Source: Acidobacteriota bacterium (lineage in GTDB: Bacteria; Acidobacteriota; Blastocatellia; Pyrinomonadales; Pyrinomonadaceae). Taken from it: a DNA stretch of 8,028 nucleotides. The DNA lies in the NCBI GenBank assembly GCA_020201365.1, contig JAIVGV010000343.1:1-8028 (forward strand), written 5' to 3'. Positions 6,341-8,028 of the stretch are shown here, one piece after another. Position 1 is the first letter of the stretch; every line of letters begins with the position of its first letter. The position numbers and the translations under genes are program-made. The notes under the pieces were generated by a model that ran no database searches, was not told the DNA's origin, and saw only the letters and a program-made list of their open reading frames with translations.

Positions 6341-7846
6341 GTGGCACAAGTCGAATTGCACACCACAGTCACGCTCGCCGATGTCGCGCGAGCGACGGGC
6401 GCAGAGCTGACGGGCGACGGCTCGGCTGCGGTCTCCGACGTGACGCACGACTCGCGGCAGGCGCGCGCGGGCAGCCTCTTCGTCGCGATCAAGGGCGAGC
6501 GCTTCGACGCGCACGCGTTTATCCCGCAGATCGTGGCGCAGGGCGCGGTCGGCGTCTTGAGCGGGCGCGAGCGACCCGAAGATTTCAAAGGCGCTTGGCT
6601 GCGTGTCGCGGACGCGCGGCGCGCGCTCGCTTTCGCCGCCGCCGAGGTGCAGCGTCATCCCTCGCGCGAGCTGAAGCTCGTCGCCGTCACGGGCACGAAC
6701 GGCAAGACGACGACGGCGCACATCGTCGCGTCAATCTCCGAGGCGGCGGGCGAGCGTGTCGCCGTGCTCGGCACGGTCGGCTACCGCATCGGCGACGAGC
6801 ACTTCGACGCGCCGCACACCACGCCCGAAGCGAGCGACGTGCAGCGCTTCCTGCGCCGCGCCGTCGGCGCCGGGTGCCGCGTCGCCGTGATGGAAAGCTC
6901 CTCGCAGGCGCTCGACCTTCACCGCTGCGACGCGCTCACGGTCTCGGCGGCAGCCTTTACGAACCTCACGCAGGATCACCTCGACTACCACGGCACGATG
7001 GAGCGCTACTTCGACGCCAAGCGACGCCTCTTCGACGGTCGCACGGGCGGGCGACCCGCCGTCTCGGTCATCAACATGGACGACGAGTACGGCGTCCGCC
7101 TCGCGCGCTCTCTGCGCGACGCGGGCGCTCGGCTGATCACTTACGCGCTGCGCGCCGGGGCGGACGTGACGGCGCGCGGCGTCGAATACTCGCTCGGCGG
7201 CAACCGCTTCGAGCTGGTTTCACCGGCAGGCTCGCTCCCCGTCCGCTCGCCTCTCGTCGGGCAGCCGCACGTCTATAACGTGCTCACCGCCGCGTCGTGC
7301 GCGCTCGCGCTCGGCTACGATCTGGAAACCATCTCGCGCGCCGTCGAGACGTGCGCGGGCGCGCCCGGACGCTTCGAGCGCGTCGCGCACGCGGGCGACT
7401 TCGCCGTCGTCGTGGACTACGCGCACACGGACGACGCGCTCCGCAACGTCCTGCGCACGGCGCGCGAGGTCGCCGCGAAAGGCGCGCGCGTCATCACGGT
7501 CTTCGGCTGCGGCGGCGACCGCGACCGGACGAAGCGCGCGCCGATGGGCGAGGCGGCGGGAGAACTGAGCGACGTGGTAGTGCTCACCTCCGACAACCCG
7601 CGTACCGAAGACCCCGAAGCGATCCTGCGCGACGCGGAGGTAGGTTTGAAGAAGGTCGGGAAGCATTACATGAAGCTTGTTGACCGCCGCGAGGCGATCA
7701 CGCGGGCGATTGATGAAGCGCGGACGGGCGACGTCGTCGTCATCGCGGGCAAGGGGCACGAGACCTACCAGATCGTCGGCGACCGGACGCTCCGCTTCGA
7801 CGACCGCGAGGTGGCGCGCGAGGCGCTGGCTGCACGTATCGGCTGA
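6341..7846 (+). CDS. murE: UDP-MurNAc-L-Ala-D-Glu--meso-diaminopimelate ligase (MurE)
   Basis: The 501-residue protein adds the third stem-peptide residue to UDP-MurNAc-L-Ala-D-Glu, using ATP, in the cytoplasm. The N-terminal uridine-binding domain has VTHDSRQARAGSLFVA (34-49). The central ATPase domain has the P-loop GTNGKTTT (118-125), TNLTQDHLDYHG (207-218) and K227 in DAKRR, which matches the carbamylated lysine of Mur ligases. The C-terminal domain has DNPR at 418-421, the signature of meso-diaminopimelate rather than lysine specificity, and GKGHETYQ (470-477). Length and domain order are normal and complete. It starts with GTG at 6341. An in-frame TAG at 6326 rules out an earlier start, and AAGGA at 6331-6335 gives a 5-nt spacing. 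murF and mraY do not follow. Instead there is a hairpin and a convergent gene, so this copy is apparently outside a standard dcw cluster. Confidence 0.97.
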   Translation: MAQVELHTTVTLADVARATGAELTGDGSAAVSDVTHDSRQARAGSLFVAIKGERFDAHAFIPQIVAQGAVGVLSGRERPEDFKGAWLRVADARRALAFAAAEVQRHPSRELKLVAVTGTNGKTTTAHIVASISEAAGERVAVLGTVGYRIGDEHFDAPHTTPEASDVQRFLRRAVGAGCRVAVMESSSQALDLHRCDALTVSAAAFTNLTQDHLDYHGTMERYFDAKRRLFDGRTGGRPAVSVINMDDEYGVRLARSLRDAGARLITYALRAGADVTARGVEYSLGGNRFELVSPAGSLPVRSPLVGQPHVYNVLTAASCALALGYDLETISRAVETCAGAPGRFERVAHAGDFAVVVDYAHTDDALRNVLRTAREVAAKGARVITVFGCGGDRDRTKRAPMGEAAGELSDVVVLTSDNPRTEDPEAILRDAEVGLKKVGKHYMKLVDRREAITRAIDEARTGDVVVIAGKGHETYQIVGDRTLRFDDREVAREALAARIG

Positions 7847-7868
7847 GAGTCGAACAGTTTCGCGACCA

Positions 7869-7912
7869 GAGAGCGCCGCGCGCTGATCTTCCGCCTCAAG
7901 CGCGGCGCTCTC
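7869..7912. terminator. Stem-loop between murE and the convergent gene
   Basis: GAGAGCGCCGCGC at 7869-7881 pairs perfectly with GCGCGGCGCTCTC at 7900-7912, a 13-bp stem with an 18-nt loop. It begins 22 nt after the murE stop and lies 9 nt beyond the stop of the opposing gene, so it could end transcription from both sides. No T-run follows on either strand, so it is a structural terminator candidate rather than a classic intrinsic one. Confidence 0.7.
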
Positions 7913-7921
7913 CCTCGCGCG

Positions 7922-8028
7922 TTAGCCCGCCCCCGACGGGAACGCCGCCTTATCCGCGCGAACCTTCATCACATCAAGCTCAAACTTCATCATATCAGCC
8001 TGAGAATTGACCATATCCGGCTGAGAAT
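7922..8028 (-). CDS. C-terminal tail of an unrecognised gene with heptad repeats, 5' end outside the window
   Basis: On the - strand one frame is open from the right edge to TAA at 7922-7924, encoding 34 visible residues. The other two - strand frames hit stops quickly. The peptide falls into 7-residue units: SQPDMVN, SQADMMK, FELDVMK and VRADKAA, then FPSGAG and stop. Asp is at position 4 in every unit. Positions 3 and 6 are mostly hydrophobic, as in a short coiled coil. At DNA level, units 1 and 2 match at 16 of 21 bases, and so do units 2 and 3. I do not recognise the protein. The repeat periodicity in codon register and the hairpin just past its stop support real coding, but 34 residues are little to judge by. 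Confidence 0.55.
   Translation of the reverse strand, partial: SQPDMVNSQADMMKFELDVMKVRADKAAFPSGAG

Overview
The window is high-GC DNA (clearly well above 60 percent by eye) with tightly packed genes. It looks like chromosomal sequence from a diderm bacterium. MurE carries the Asp-Asn-Pro-Arg motif of the meso-diaminopimelate type. The glycosidase has a Sec-type signal peptide. The mix of a DinB-family protein, a NagX/HGSNAT-type membrane acyltransferase and short-period palindromic intergenic repeats reminds me of Acidobacteriota, perhaps Blastocatellia. That placement is an inference from gene content and style, not from a marker gene.

Layout, left to right. (1) The C-terminal three quarters of a SAM-dependent methyltransferase runs off the left edge on the + strand. 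(2) An imperfect palindrome built of 8-bp repeats separates it from a convergent SIS-domain sugar-phosphate isomerase/deaminase on the - strand. (3) A 92-bp divergent region holds a plausible sigma70-type promoter. It leads into a + strand run of a secreted GH20-type beta-N-acetylhexosaminidase, a DinB-family protein and a multi-pass NagX/HGSNAT-family membrane protein. The last two are 4 nt apart. (4) A 150-bp palindrome made of CACAGAG repeats fills most of the gap before murE. (5) murE is followed by a perfect 13-bp stem-loop. Convergent to it is the C-terminal tail of an unrecognised - strand gene with 7-residue repeats, which runs off the right edge.

The genes suggest an amino-sugar theme. 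The hexosaminidase would release GlcNAc (or GalNAc) outside the cytoplasm. The membrane protein belongs to a family tied to GlcNAc uptake and transmembrane acetyl transfer. The divergent SIS protein has the residues of the isomerase half of GlmS but no glutaminase domain, as in NagB-II-type glucosamine-6-phosphate deaminases. murE makes the peptidoglycan precursor that contains the same sugars. No GlcNAc kinase, NagA deacetylase or regulator is visible, so the pathway is incomplete here. I found no convincing novel defence or mobile system. The most unusual structures are the two palindromic repeat elements and the heptad-repeat tail at the right edge.
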